Shown here one piece after another: positions 31,565 through 42,368 of a stretch of DNA of 64,000 bases; the stretch's first letter is position 1, and each line of letters begins with the position of its first letter. Source of the stretch: Chionoecetes opilio (lineage: Eukaryota; Arthropoda; Malacostraca; Decapoda; Majidae). A model generated the notes under the pieces. The model had not been told where the DNA came from, did not search any database, and was given only the letters and a program-made list of their open reading frames with translations. The stretch spans positions 131,501 through 195,500 of the forward strand of contig JACEEZ010013404.1 in the NCBI GenBank assembly GCA_016584305.1. Reading direction: 5' to 3'. The translations under genes and the position numbers were made by a program.

Positions 31565-33105
31565 CATAGTCGAGGAGAGTCGCGCTGCCAGGCTGGCTGG
31601 GAACCGGGACCAGCACAGGGCTCTGTCACGCCGGACTAGAACCCTCCTGGGGAGGGTTCTAATCCGACAAGGAGAGGTATGTCAGGAGCCTCGCTGAGGA
31701 TGTAGAGGGCCATTTGAACGCTAATGACCTCCGACCCGCCTACCGAGCCCTGAAGAAGCTCCGTTCCAAGTCTCCATCTCGGGCGAGTGCTATTCGAGCA
31801 TCAGATGGGCGCCTCGTGTCGGACAGATGTTTGTTCCTCGACCTCGTGTTGGGCTGATGGCTCGTTGGGCTGAGTACTTTGGGCAGTTGTTCACGGTGGA
31901 CCCTCCAACTGAGCAGCTTCACACCACTGGGTTACAGGCAGTGGATGCCGATCCTCCCATTGACGAAACCGCACCCTCTCTTGAGGTCAGAGAGGCTGTA
32001 GCAAACTTGAGGGGTGGAAAGGCAGCTGGTGTTTGTAATATCAGTGCGGAGCTCCTCAAAGCTGGGGGTGAGGCCATGATCCGCGGGTTGCATGCTGTCC
32101 TGACAGCCGTGTGGCAATCAGGTACCATTCCTCCTGACTGGAAAAGGGGGCTGGTCGTTCCTATCTGGAAAGGGAAAGGGGACCGTCAGGACTGCAACAA
32201 TTACCGCGGTATTACACTGCTCAGCGTGCCTGGCAAGGTGCTTGCCCATCTATTGCTGACACGGATCCGCAGTCATCTGCTGAAGCATCAGAGACCTCAG
32301 CAGTCTGGGTTCACGCCTGGTAAGTCAACAACGGACCGTATCCTAGCGCTTATTGTCCTGGTGAAACGCCGCCGTGAGTTTCGAAAGGGGATGCTTGCAG
32401 CCTATGTTGATCTCAAGAAGGCGTTTGACTCAGTGCATCATGAGTCACTCTGGGATCTTCTGCGACTTCGAGGGATTCCTGCAAGGACTATTGGTTTGAT
32501 AACTGGTCTGTATTCTGGGACTGAGAGTGCTGTGAAGTGTGGGGCAGGTGTATCCAGCTTCTTTCCTGTTAATACAGGAGTGAGGCAAAGGGTACGTCCT
32601 TGCCCCATCACTTTTCAACACTTGTATGGACTGGGTATTGGGCAAAGCTGTTGATCTAAGTGATTGTGGAGCATCCCTCGGCAACACCAAGATCACTGAT
32701 CTTGTTTTTGCCGATGATGCAGTAATCTTTGCGGAGTCACTGGAGGTCCTGGTGATGGCTCTCGAGGCGCTGCACGAGGAGGCAAAGCCTTTGGGACTTG
32801 AGGTCTCCTGGCTCAAGACCAAGGTCCAGGTGTTTGGAAGCTTACTAGATGAAACAGTATAGTCTGTTCATGCGTGCGGCGAGGACATTGAGATCTTGGA
32901 AAGTTTTACATGCCTTGTTAGCGCAGTCCATAATGACGGCGGGTCACGTCAAGAAGTCTTACGGCGGATTTGCATAGCCCACAGTGTTATGGACTCGCTC
33001 AGCGGGAGTATTTGGCGTTGTCGGTACGTGTGCAGGAGGACAAAGATCCGGATCTTCAAGTCGCTTGTGATCCCTGGCTTACTCTATGGTTGTGAGACAT
33101 GGACA
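31565..33105 (+). pseudogene. LINE-X retrotransposon, endonuclease linker to RT
   Basis: Best RT copy of LINE-X. From 31565: EESRAARLAGNRDQHRALSR-type linker with stops, then an open 275-codon stretch at 31827-32654 with MARWAEYFGQLFTVDPPTEQ, GKAAGVCNISAELLKAGGEA, PPDWKRGLVVPIWKGKGDR, NNYRGITLLSVPGKVLAHLL, AAYVDLKKAFDSVHHESLWD (catalytic Asp) and VNTGVRQ. After a frameshift: MDWVLGKAVDLSDCGASLGN, VFADDAVIFAESLEVLVMAL (catalytic FADD), then an in-frame stop before SVHACGEDIEI and LVIPGLLYGCETWTLRA. It is interrupted at 33110 by a DNA element and resumes at 34526. Confidence 0.9.
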
Positions 33106-33109
33106 CTAA

Positions 33110-34521
33110 GGGCCGATTTCTCAGTCCTTAGGTAAGCTCCCTAACCAAAAGCCTTACCAACCTGTTAATAGTCCTTACTAACAAAGATATCCGATTTATC
33201 AGTCGTTGTTTTCTGAATTCGGAGCTCCCCAACATGGTAAGGATCCCAGCGAAACAAAGACGGCAGATTCGGTATTGTTGGTATGCCTGAGTGGCGGAAA
33301 ATGTAAACATTCCATCCAAAGTCAGTTAATAATTACTATTTACACACATAAATAATAACAACGATTATTTATAATATTTTACTTTAAGTAAGTTAGTTTA
33401 AGTAAGTTACAAAGCCGCCCTCCGGGCGGACTTTTTGGCTAGCTCCTGCGGAGGTCTATTGGTGGGCCTTCGGCCCACCACCTGTGTTTGGTGGGCCTTC
33501 GGCCCACCAAACACAGACTCTCCAGATAGCCCCTTCTAACTTCATGGATGTAGAAATGTATGTATTAACGCCAACCCATTCACATCACCCCCAACCCATT
33601 CACTCACCCATTACCCATCACCCCCCACCCATTCACTCACCCATTACCCATCACCACACACCCATTCACTCACCCATTACCCATCACCCCCCACCTATTC
33701 CCTCACCCATCACCCCCCACCCATTCACTCACCCATCACCCCGCCCATTCACTCACCCATTACCCATCACCCTACATCAAGGTTTCCTCAATTCTCGCAA
33801 CCCACTTTTTTTTCATAATTCTCACTAATAGGCTGCTAAAAAAAAAAGGAAAAAAAAAGTGATCGGATCATCCTATAAGTGGGCTTAAAACCTTCCCCTG
33901 CTCGACCCGGTTCCAAAACTGTGCTATATGAGGGGATTGTGCCACGGGGGGCGGAACGTATACCACACACACAGACAGACAGACGGACACGTACACTTTC
34001 GCTTATATTATTATAGATAACAACTTCACCTATAACCACTTTTGTATATCTTCCTCATATGTACCTACAATATTACTGAAGTATGGAAGACTATAGGGTG
34101 ACAGATCAAATAATTAATTAAGGCAGATGGCCGTGAAAAATAGTCGTCTGCTTGACAGCTGGTGACGTGCATTCACCGCGGCCATTTCCAAGTTCTTCTA
34201 AGCTTTTCTCCTTATTTCATTAAAACCCTCTACCGTGTCGATGCATTCTGCAGTTTGAGAATTTTTTTCATCTTATTCAGAAGAAAATATAACCAAATGG
34301 AAGAAAGAATTTGCTGTATTTGATAAATAATTGCATTAGAAAGTTTCGTTGGAGAGGCACTAGGCTGCCCAACTCGGCGTTACCAAAGGTTCCAATCTAT
34401 GGTATCGATACAAACCAACGGCAGCGCAAAAGACGACTCAAAAATCGGATTTGTTGCTGGTAATGGAAATGGCCGCTCATTGGTAAGGATCCCAACGAAA
34501 GGGACGACTGAGAAATCGGCT
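33110..34521. mobile_element. DNA element inserted in LINE-X, 1.41 kb
   Basis: Ends GGGCCGATTTCTCAGTC and GACTGAGAAATCGGCT are inverted repeats, and CTAA is duplicated at 33106-33109 and 34522-34525. A second inner inverted match is TGGTAAGGATCCCAGCGAAA (33235) with ATTGGTAAGGATCCCAACGA (34480; the same motif, not inverted). LINE-X sequence matches up exactly across the gap (TGGACACTAA | ATAGCGACTTGAAG). It contains a Helitron copy and no recognisable transposase. Confidence 0.75.
33402..34019 (-). mobile_element. Non-autonomous Helitron, copy 1
   Basis: On the minus strand it starts TCTATAATAATATAAGCGAA at 34019, preceded by A. It passes through a GTGTGT/GTCTGTCTGTC tract, a minisatellite of GGGTGATGGGTAATGGGTGA type and GTTTGGTGGGCC-type palindromes. 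It ends with the GC hairpin CCGCCCGGAGGGCGG followed by CTTTG. The terminal CTAG present in the 53090-53746 copy is missing here, so the 3' end is slightly truncated. Confidence 0.75.
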
Positions 34522-34525
34522 CTAA

Positions 34526-34730
34526 ATAGCGACTTGAAGTAATTCCTTTAGTAATAAGTGTCTTCGCAGAATCATGGGGTATCGCTGGAATGATTACGTG
34601 TCAAATCAGCGATTGCACCGTGAGACTGAATCGAGGCCAATTATCTACATAGTCCGTCAGCGCCAACCTCCAACCGCACGGTGTCGCGTCGATCGCATGC
34701 TCACCACAGGGCACCCCAGAGTGAGGCATC
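34526..34730 (+). pseudogene. LINE-X C-terminal fragment, right of the insertion
   Basis: Reads CLRRIMGYRWNDYVSNQRLH then RETESRPIIYIVRQRQPP, the continuation of the C-terminal region that stops at 33105. It decays after about 34730. Confidence 0.75.
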
Positions 34731-34935
34731 TTAGTCTAGACTAGAGAGAGTCTTTGATGATAATAAAAGTCAGCCCCATTAAAGTTAATTAGTGGAAAAC
34801 AAGATGCCTTTCAGGTAAACACTCTAGTTTCACCTCACACACAGGGAACTCTGGGACATAATAACTATAGTGCAATAAGTATAGTTCATAGACAACAACA
34901 AAACATAGTCTACAACAAGACCTATCGTAACTTAC

Positions 34936-35008
34936 ATTTCACACTGACTTTCGTGTGTGTGTCGATACCGCTGAGGGAGACGTGAGGAGACAGCCGCAGA
35001 GGTGGTGG
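34936..35008 (-). other. Probable 5' leader exon of the fibrinogen-related gene
   Basis: Bounded by a transcription start estimated 30 bases below the TATA box and by a perfect donor GTAAGT at 34935. It contains no ATG that opens a useful frame. The splice to 31278 is inferred. Confidence 0.45.
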
Positions 35009-35033
35009 TTGTGGCCACGAAAAGGCGCGGGGC

Positions 35034-35044
35034 AATATATATAC
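35034..35044 (-). promoter_or_regulatory. TATA box, probable promoter of the fibrinogen-related gene
   Basis: GGGGTATATATATTGCCCC on the minus strand, set between GC-rich flanks (CCCGGGGG upstream, GCGCGCC-like downstream). It is the only strong TATA/donor pair in the 4 kb upstream of the coding exons. Confidence 0.5.
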
Positions 35045-35570
35045 CCCGGGGGACGCCTGTGGCTGTGGCGGGCAAGGCGAGGCGGGTCAGTTCACAGGTG
35101 TGCTTCATGAAGGGAGGATCATTAACGGGTCTTGTGACAACATATGCAAGCACTTTACTTTATGTCTTTATGTTGAGTGTTGCGCTGGAATGATGCAGGT
35201 CCTCCCCTTCCCGCAGAGAGAGAGGTCCCTCCCCCCCTCTGCATACACTCCCATAAGCACTTCTGCCACGTCACGAATCAAAGGTACATTGAAGATTAAA
35301 AAAATCCCATTGCTACAAAAGAACTATGATCTAAAATACTATAACTGAAAGACCGAAAACAACATTACTAGTTCTACATGACTACAACATTACTCAAACG
35401 TTGTGTTCTTGTGGTATATCAATGAACAGTGTAACGCGCTGGACACTCGTGGTGATGTGAGGTTATTTTTGGTATGGAAATTATTGTAGTTTTCTGAAGA
35501 TTCTTTTTCGATATCAGCGTCATTGGTATCATTATATTACTATTATCAACATTATTTTGCAGTTGCTTTT
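35045..35570. other. Upstream region, nothing further recognised
   Basis: Presumed 5' flank of the fibrinogen-related gene; AT-rich beyond 35280, with no repeats that I recognise. Confidence 0.4.
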
Positions 35571-35846
35571 AAGAACATAAGAAAATAAGGAAGCTACAAG
35601 AGGCCGTGAGACCTACACGAGGTAGTTCCTGTTACTTAACACTACCTAGATCCACCTCTTCCCTATCCATGCATTTATCCAGACTCCTTTTAAAGACCCC
35701 AATAGACTCCGCATTGACCACCACTGGGTCCATTCTAATCATTCACCACCCTATTTGTGAACCAGTTTCTCCCTATTTCCTTTTTAAATTACGCTTTTCC
35801 AGCTTGAATCCGTTACTTCTTGTTCTACCCTGCTTACTAGCCGTAA
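35571..35846 (-). repeat. CR1-like LINE 3' end
   Basis: Minus-strand 3' end with the AAGAACATAAGAAAATAAGG tail at 35571. It is truncated upstream at GCTTACTAGCCGTAATAG. Confidence 0.8.
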
Positions 35847-36002
35847 TAGTTTAATCATAGAGAGTTTAATATAGTATAGTATAATATAATAGTTAATAAT
35901 AATAGCTTTTGTTTCTGTTCTTGTATTTCCATTCCTCCTCCTCCTCTTCTCTTCCTCTTCTAACTTCTAATTATAATATATTATCAACAATATTATCATA
36001 AA

Positions 36003-36260
36003 TGAGGCACCCGCTACCAGACGGGCCTAACCCTTCTCGCGCTGATTTTCTGTTTTCACCGTCTCCAGCATGTCTTAGAGTCCCAGGCAGCAGGTGGCGT
36101 AAGTGGTTAAGCGATATTCGACCATCTAGGGTGACTAGATGGTCGAATATAGCTTAACCACTTACCCCACCTGCTGCCTGGGACTCTAGACATGCTGGAG
36201 ACGGTGAAAACAGAAAATCAGCGCGAGAAGAGTTAGGCCCGTCTGGCAGCGGGTGCCTCA
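36003..36260. repeat. Near-perfect palindrome, 126-bp arms, 5-base loop
   Basis: TGAGGCACCCGCTACCAGAC... to CCATCTAG (36003-36129), loop GGTGA, then the reverse complement to GCGGGTGCCTCA (36260). Only a few mismatches (for example GTCTTAGAG against CTCTAGAC). Almost no spacer, so it would extrude or fold as a hairpin if transcribed. Confidence 0.9.
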
Positions 36261-36660
36261 AATATCATCATCAGCATTATCATAATTTTTCTCATAAAGA
36301 AAGCATGTCAATTCAGTCCAAATGGAAACGATTATACACACACACACACACGTGCTCGCGTGTGTACAAAGCTTTATGGAGCCCTAAAATGTTTACGTTT
36401 CTATTCATTAGTTTCATTTCATTTCATTAGCATTTCAATCACACACAATTTCTTCACACAACTCTTCTTTACTTAATGAACATAATTGACGAGTTGCCAA
36501 GTCATGTATTTTTGGATTTTTTTTTAACCCCCATGTGCACGGACTATCTATCCTTAAGGTTCATGTCTATAGTGAACTCTAAACTCAGCTCACATACATA
36601 AACTCCTGCCTCATAATATATCACTGATTTTCTTTTCCTAGACTGGACATGCGAGATAAT

Positions 36661-36872
36661 TTACCCCTTGAGACCCAAAACGTAATTTCCATTGTAATTC
36701 GGGTACCATTAGACGATTTTTAGTTAATATAAGCAATATTTTATAGCTATGACCTGTTTATTATCCTTGTTGACTAACTAATTTGGTATATTCAGTTACT
36801 TTTCGTAATTTTATGGCTCGACAACAGACAATTTTATATAGCAAAGGAAAGATCTGGGCGTGAAGGGGTTAA
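36661..36872 (+). mobile_element. MITE-1 copy I
   Basis: TTACCCCTTGAGACCCAAAA to GATCTGGGCGTGAAGGGGTTAA. Confidence 0.85.
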
Positions 36873-36989
36873 ATCATCTTGTTGGAATATCTCTGCGCTT
36901 CATTTTGTTTGCCTCATTGGGGCTTCTATTCGGGCTTCAGCGTCGCAAAATCGCCTCCGCAACACAGCCTTCCAGAGTGTCCCAGACAG

Positions 36990-37170
36990 TTCTTCAACGG
37001 TTACGGGTTGTTTCGTACCCAGGTTTTGTTAGTTGTTTCATACACTGATTTTGAGTTTTTTCGTACATACCTGGTTTCGTTTCGTAACTCTAATATTCAA
37101 GTTCATCTCTGAGCTGAGTGTACGAAACGACTATGGTTTCATATAGGCTACGAAACAACTTACTGCACCC
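36990..37170. mobile_element. GTTTCGTA MITE, copy 1
   Basis: Starts near GGTTGTTTCGTACCCAGGTT and ends GGCTACGAAACAACTTAC. The interior ACTGATTTTGAGTTTTTTCG and GTGTACGAAACGACTATGG match the copy at 43669-43852. Confidence 0.75.
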
Positions 37171-37560
37171 CTTCTTCAACACAGTACAGAGAAGAAATAC
37201 ACAAAGGGCTGAGGACCTAAGACATTTACTGTACCATGATAAGTTAAAACATCTTAATTTGCAACTCCATATAAAGGAGAGTCAGAGAGGATTTTCTCGA
37301 GGTTCTTAAATGGCAAAGGTGCTAAGAAAGGAGATCGAGGAAGGGTTCTAATAGTGAACGCGTAAGGGGAACACACGCAACAATGAGTTAAAGTTTGATT
37401 AATACAGATTTAAGAAAAAAAAGTATGCAGAAGGCTGACTCACTAGTAGAGTGGTGGATGAGTGGAACAAACTTAAAGTCAAGCAGTGAATGTAGATGCG
37501 ATATACAGTTATGGGATAAGGTGTGATCAATTCGTGGAAAAAGAATGGTAGACATTATCA
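37171..37560. other. No recognised feature
   Basis: AG-rich sequence. The phrase GAAGAAATACACAAAGGGCTGAGGAC resembles RT-thumb-like LINE sequence, but not enough to call. Confidence 0.35.
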
Positions 37561-37806
37561 TTATTGCTATTATCTATTACTTTTACTACTACTACCACCA
37601 TTACTATTATTATTATTATTATTTTTAGCATTATTGTTATTATTATTAATAATATTTTCGTAATTTTCATTATTACTATCATTATTATTATTATCATTAC
37701 TACTACTACTACTATAATTATACTACTGTTGCCTCTTCTTGATTTTCTTGTTGCTGTTTTTCTTCTACTACTACTACACTTATTAATATACCTACTACTA
37801 CTACTA
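37561..37806. repeat. (ATT)n and (ACT)n imperfect microsatellite
   Basis: Alternating TTATTATTATT and ACTACTACTACT blocks over 245 bases, directly upstream of the LINE-X fragment. Confidence 0.9.
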
Positions 37807-38245
37807 CTCAGCAGGCTGAGGATGGATATAGTAGGACTCTTTGAGACGAGGAGGCCTGGCACTGGCGAGACTAGCAGTGGGGGTTACACCTACTACTGGT
37901 CCGGCATGAGCAATGGTCACCGTGTCCGGGGAGTAGCTATAGGCATCTGCAGCAAACTGCAGCCGTCAGTCGTTGAGGTTACTCCGGTTGATGAGCGTAT
38001 AATGCGGGTGAGGATGAAACACACTCTGGGTTTCATGTCTCTTGTTGCAGTGTACGCTCCTACCGAGGTGCGTAAAACTGAAGAGAAGGAGATGTTCTCG
38101 CCAAACTCGACTATGTATTAGACCAGTGTCCTCCTCGGGACACACTCATTGTCTTGGGCGACTTCAATGCTACTACTGGCACTGTGAGAGATGGATAAGA
38201 GTTATGCGTTGGTCCCCATGACTCCGGTACCAGAAACATTAACAG
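37807..38245 (+). pseudogene. LINE-X endonuclease domain, left part
   Basis: Encodes MDIVGLFETRRPGTGETSSG, YTYYWSGMSNGHRVRGVAIG, VDERIMRVRMKHTLGFMSLV, AVYAPTEVRKTEEKEMF, and after a frameshift LGDFNATTG: the APE-type endonuclease with its GDFN motif. It breaks at GTRNINS and continues at 43163, on the far side of the jockey-like LINE. Confidence 0.85.
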
Positions 38246-39343
38246 TCTAGCTCAGTCTAGTCATCTAGCTAATAACATCTCTAACCATTTTTCTTCTTCA
38301 TCTTTCCCTCCTATGCTTCACTCAGATGGCTCTACAGCTGTCTCATCTATTTCTAAAGCTGAACTCTCGCTCAAACTTTTGCTGAAAATTCCACTCTGGT
38401 TGATGAAGGGCTTGTTCCTCCTTCTCCTCCACCCTCTGACTATGTTATGCCTGTTATTAAGATCCTTCGTAATGATGTTTTCTTTGCCCTTTCTTGTCTA
38501 GATCCTCGGAAAGCTTACGGTCCTGACGGAGTCCCTCCTATTCTCAAAAATTGTGCTTCTGTGCTTGCACCCTGCCTGGTCAAACTTTTCTGTCTTTGTC
38601 TATCTACTTCCACCTTTCCTTCTTGCTGGAAGTTTGCTCACTTCCAACCTGTTCCTAAGAAGGGTGACCGTTCTAATCCTTCAAACTACCGTCCTATAGC
38701 TTTGACTTCCTGCCTTTCTAAAGCTTTTGAATCTATACTTAATAAGAAGATTCTTAAGCATCTATCTGCTCACAATCTTCTATCTGATCGTCAGTACGGT
38801 TTTCGTAAAGGGCGATCTACTGGCGATCTTCTAGCTTTCCTAACTGAATCTTGGTCATCCTCCTTTAGGGGTTTCGGTGAAACTTTTGCTGTTGCCCTTG
38901 ACACATCAAAAGCTTTTGATAGAGTCTGGCGCAAATCTTTAATTTCCAAACTACCCTCATTCGGTTTCTATCCTTCTCTCTGTACCTTCATTTTAAGTTT
39001 CCTTTCAAACCGTTCTATTACAGCTACTGTAGACGGACATTCCTCTTCTCCTAAATCTATCAATAGTGGTGTTTCCCATGATTCTGTCCTATCACCCACT
39101 CTCTTTCTATTATTCATTAATGATCTTCTAAGTCTACCTCAATGCCCTATCCACTCCTACGCTGATGATTCTACCCTGCATTTTTCAACGTTGTTTATTA
39201 GACGTCCAACTCAACAGGAACTAATTAATTCACGGAGAGATGCCACCGAGCGCCTAACTTCTGACCTTTCTATAATGTATGATTATGGCAAAGCAAACCT
39301 TGTTTTGTTCAATGCCTCAAAAACCCAATTTCTTCACCTATCT
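38246..39343 (+). pseudogene. Jockey-like LINE, RT domain, left part
   Basis: After a short out-of-frame leader, a 299-codon open frame from 38447 encodes LDPRKAYGPDGVPPILKNCA, FQPVPKKGDRSNPSNYRPIA, DRQYGFRKGRSTGDLLAFLT, FAVALDTSKAFDRVWRKSLI (catalytic Asp), INSGVSHDSVLSPTLFLLF (PQGS replaced by SHDS) and CPIHSYADDSTLHFS (catalytic YADD). The frame is cut by SINE-B at 39344 and continues at 42369. Confidence 0.92.
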
Positions 39344-39417
39344 TTTTTTTTTTTTTTTTTATATAAAGTTTGTGCCTATAGCGTCTGTAGGCAGTGGTGA
39401 CCCAGGGCTCGGATGGT

Positions 39418-42121
39418 AGGCTCTGGAGGTTCACTTGAGGGCTCTGATGTTTAGTCCGGTGGCCAAACCCCATATTTAGGCCGAACCTTTGAATTTGTGG
39501 TGCATAATTGTTCTTTGTGGATTTTGATAGCCTGAAACCTCTAGTTTTGGAATCTGTCGGGTGCAACTTTTGCATCCTTGAGCATTTTGCAAAAATGAAG
39601 ACTGAAGATAGGAATGGGAATCCCTGTTTGGGACTGAAAATTTGAGGTAGGGGTAATAATAAACGGGCATAGATCACACATGTACAGACCTTTGACAATG
39701 TTTTTACTACCAAAATGTTTGTATTGATTATTTTTATCACCTCAAACTAATGATATATGAATTTCGTCATCAATAAGGTCATAGGAGGTCAAAAGGTCAC
39801 AATTTTTGGCGTGAAAATGAAATTCGACGAGCTGACTTTGGCCTTTTCCTTTTACTGATACATATTTACATGCTGTTGCGTCATAAATGTGGACATGGGT
39901 ATGCCAAAAAAAACAGCGGCAATTTTGTTTTAGTATCGAATTGTTGTTTGTCTGTTGTTTCTATCAATTAGTGTTGATATTTAGTGATATACTTGAGACA
40001 TTGATGTAAATTCATTCATGGGATATGAGCTGGCACCTCTTCCAACGTCGCTCTTTGATGGCACAAAGGACCAACCTGAAATGAGAATAGCTAAAGCCAA
40101 AGCTACGCTCAAGAAGACTCTGCAAGTGGAACATTCCTCCAGGACATTCACAAGCCACACAGATGCAATATATATAGATGGATGTGCAGCAATGTGGATA
40201 GTTCACTGGCCAACGAAGGGAGTCGTCAATGATTATGTGAATGCCTTTGTAGATTATGTGCTTTCCAAGTTGACTGTTTCGAGCAACGTATTTGTAGTTT
40301 GACAAATATCACAAGAAAAGCATCAAGAGCAGCACAAGGGCTGCACGATCTGCTGGAGTGCAGCATTGCAAGGAACATGTCATTACGCTGACAACGCCAA
40401 TTCCCTCCCGAGACGTTGTTCTCAATGTGGCACACAACAAGGAGCAACTCACTGAGATGATCACTGAGGAACTTCTAGATAGAACGCAAGGACTCCGGTT
40501 ACCGAACAGACTTGTTGTCACAGGGAAAGCTGATCCTCCTGTTGAAGTCTGGCAAGGTGTACGAGTGGAGAGATCAGATTTGCAAACTAATCATGAGGAA
40601 GCAGACGTCATCATTCCACACCAGGTTGTCCATTCTAACACCAGAAAGACTATTAAAGTAATCTCAGATGATACGGACGTGTTTGTATTGCTTATACATT
40701 ACTACCACTACTGGCAACTCTCTGCTTGCCTTGTCATGGAACAGACTTCTCCTGAAAGGACTTCAGTGAGCATTGGAGACACCGTAATAAAACACCAGGC
40801 TATTGTCCCACAGCTGCTGGCAGCACATGCGTTGACAGGATGCGACACAGTTGGTTGCTATTTTGGAATTGGAAAAATCAAAGCAGTAAAAGTCCTAAAG
40901 GCAGGATATAAACTGGACAGCATAGGACAACCTGAAGCCCAACACGAGACAATAATTCGAGAAGCAACCCAGTTTATTGCAGCATGCTATGGAGAGAAAG
41001 TTGGACCAAACGACAGCATGTCAGATATCCGAAACAGACATTGGATCTCCAGCATGGGCAGAAAAAGTGCTGCGTCAGTTCACCAACTGAAGACTCTTCC
41101 TCCTACAAGTGAAGCGTTTGTCGAGAACGTGAAAGGGGCACATTTTCAAGCATGCATTTGGAGGTCGGCACTGACTGGCGAGGCACCAGATATGGACCCT
41201 CTGGAGAACGGCTGGGTATCTGATGACGATTTCGGTGTATTAATTCCAGTGACCCTCCCACCACAAACGGAAATTGCTCCAGCAGCTGTTATGAAGCTGA
41301 TCCAATGTGGCTGCTCAAGCGAAACACCATGCTCAACTGAGAGGTGTGGATGTGTGGCTGGTCAGATGTCCTGTTGTTTTTTGTCGCTGTCGAGCAGAAA
41401 TAAGGACATGTCGGAATCGCAGGACATTGCTGAAACAACGGATAGAGGATGCCAATGACTCGGATGAAGATGAAAGTAATGATGAGGATGACAGTGATGA
41501 CTGATGTGTTTGATTATATGAGAGTTTCGTCATTGGACGCTACTGCAATAGATCTCGTCTCTAAGACACTTGTGTATTTTGTTATGTTCTAGTGGGAATA
41601 GATTAGCTTAATCCCTTGGATTCATGAAATTCTGTGGATATAAAGCTGATTATTCTCTGTAAATATATTAATGTATACGCTACCCATTTTTGCGGCCATC
41701 TTAGATTGGGTATTCAGAAATATTGTTATTGTACTTTTCCCAGTCTAATTGGATGGTTTAATCTTATTTTTTGTTATGTATTATTAGTTTAACAGACCGT
41801 CTATTTTTCAGACCGTACAAATAAAAGTGTCTATTGTAATTTCCTTGGTGTTATTATATTGGATTCCTTGACCACAAAAACCTATGGTTAGACACCAAAA
41901 TGACTGTTGTAAGTCAAATATTAAGGAAGTTATCAATATAAAACCATTACTACGTTGGTGTATTATGTATATTAGCCGCCATCTTGAATTTCTCAAAATA
42001 CTCAAGGGTGCCATAATTGCACCCGACGGATTCTTATTAATGGCACACTCAGTGATCAAAATCCGCAGAGAAAAATTATGCACCACAAATTCCAAGGTTC
42101 CCCCCCTGGCTGCTGGACTAG
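39418..42121 (+). mobile_element. 2.7 kb DNA element with a PIN/FEN-like protein gene
   Basis: Inverted ends: TTAGTCCGGTGGCC...ACCTTTGAATTTGTGGTGCA (39451 on) and, reverse-complemented from the right, CTAGTCCAGCAGCCAGGGGG then ACCTTGGAATTTGTGGTGCA. They share ATAATT and GGATTTTGAT further in. The right edge is sharp at 42121; on the left about 30 extra bases (39418-39450) separate the TIR from SINE sequence. A target duplication was not resolved. Confidence 0.75.
40018..41504 (+). pseudogene. Element-encoded protein with PIN/FEN-like core and CXC-like tail, two frameshifts
   Basis: Three frames make one protein. Frame 1 (40018-40293) has YELAPLPTSLFDGTKDQPEM and DAIYIDGCAAMWIVHWPTKG. The join falls near VFVV/FDKYHKKSIKSSTRA. 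Frame 2 (to about 41375) has NHEEADVIIPHQVVH, KVISDDTDVFVLLIHYYHY, LLAAHALTGCDTVGCYFGIG and the Cys-rich QCGCSSETPCSTERCGC. After a frameshift in a T run, frame 3 ends FCRCRAEIRTCRN...DEDESNDEDDSDD. The spacing of acidic residues (EEAD, DDTD, GCDT) suggests a PIN/FEN-type nuclease, and XPG-like nucleases are known in Academ transposons, so I infer a transposon protein. This is a common uncharacterised invertebrate family; N-terminal sequence is missing. Confidence 0.65.
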
Positions 42122-42368
42122 TTGGTCCTCGCCCGTGGTGGCGCAGGCAGGATTCTTATAGTGACACCTGTGATTAGAGGCTCATGCCGCCCCCCTGTGT
42201 CCTCCGATGCACTCGCAATCGAAAGTAGAGTTGATGGGCAGGGCATGTGGGTGTTCTTAAGCCACTCGACGGTGCAGAAAGGTTTTTTGGCTTTCTTCGG
42301 GGATCGAACTCGGGTCACCGAGAACGTCAGTCAGAGACGCTAACCACTCCGCTACCGCCTCCCCCAAA

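Larger units (their letters stand above)
31279..34935 (-). other. Proposed first intron of the fibrinogen-related gene
   Basis: The leader donor AAT|GTAAGT (34935) and the acceptor CTCTCCACCCCATAG (31279) would remove 3.66 kb, which is almost all LINE-X and DNA transposon. The exon after the acceptor starts AGAGCGAC just before the ATG of MWHS. This is inference from splice signals; no transcript is available. Confidence 0.5.
39344..42366 (-). mobile_element. SINE-B copy 2, itself split by a DNA element
   Basis: The poly(T) tail (39344-39360) and tail-side sequence GTGCCTATAGCGTCTGTAGG...GGATGGT lie at the left (to 39417). The body and head (TGGTGGCGCAGGCAGG ... GAACTCGGGTCACC ... GCTACCGCCTCCCC) lie at 42122-42366. 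ATCT is shared at both outer junctions with the LINE, and the jockey-like LINE sequence ...CACCTATCT | ACTCGACAAAACC... is contiguous without it. Confidence 0.85.

Noticed and set aside
33484..33828. His/Pro/Thr-rich frames over the CCCATTCACTCACC repeats (also 52891-53217 and 53267-53665)
   Set aside because: Translation of the Helitron's internal minisatellite, repeated in three places because the element is.
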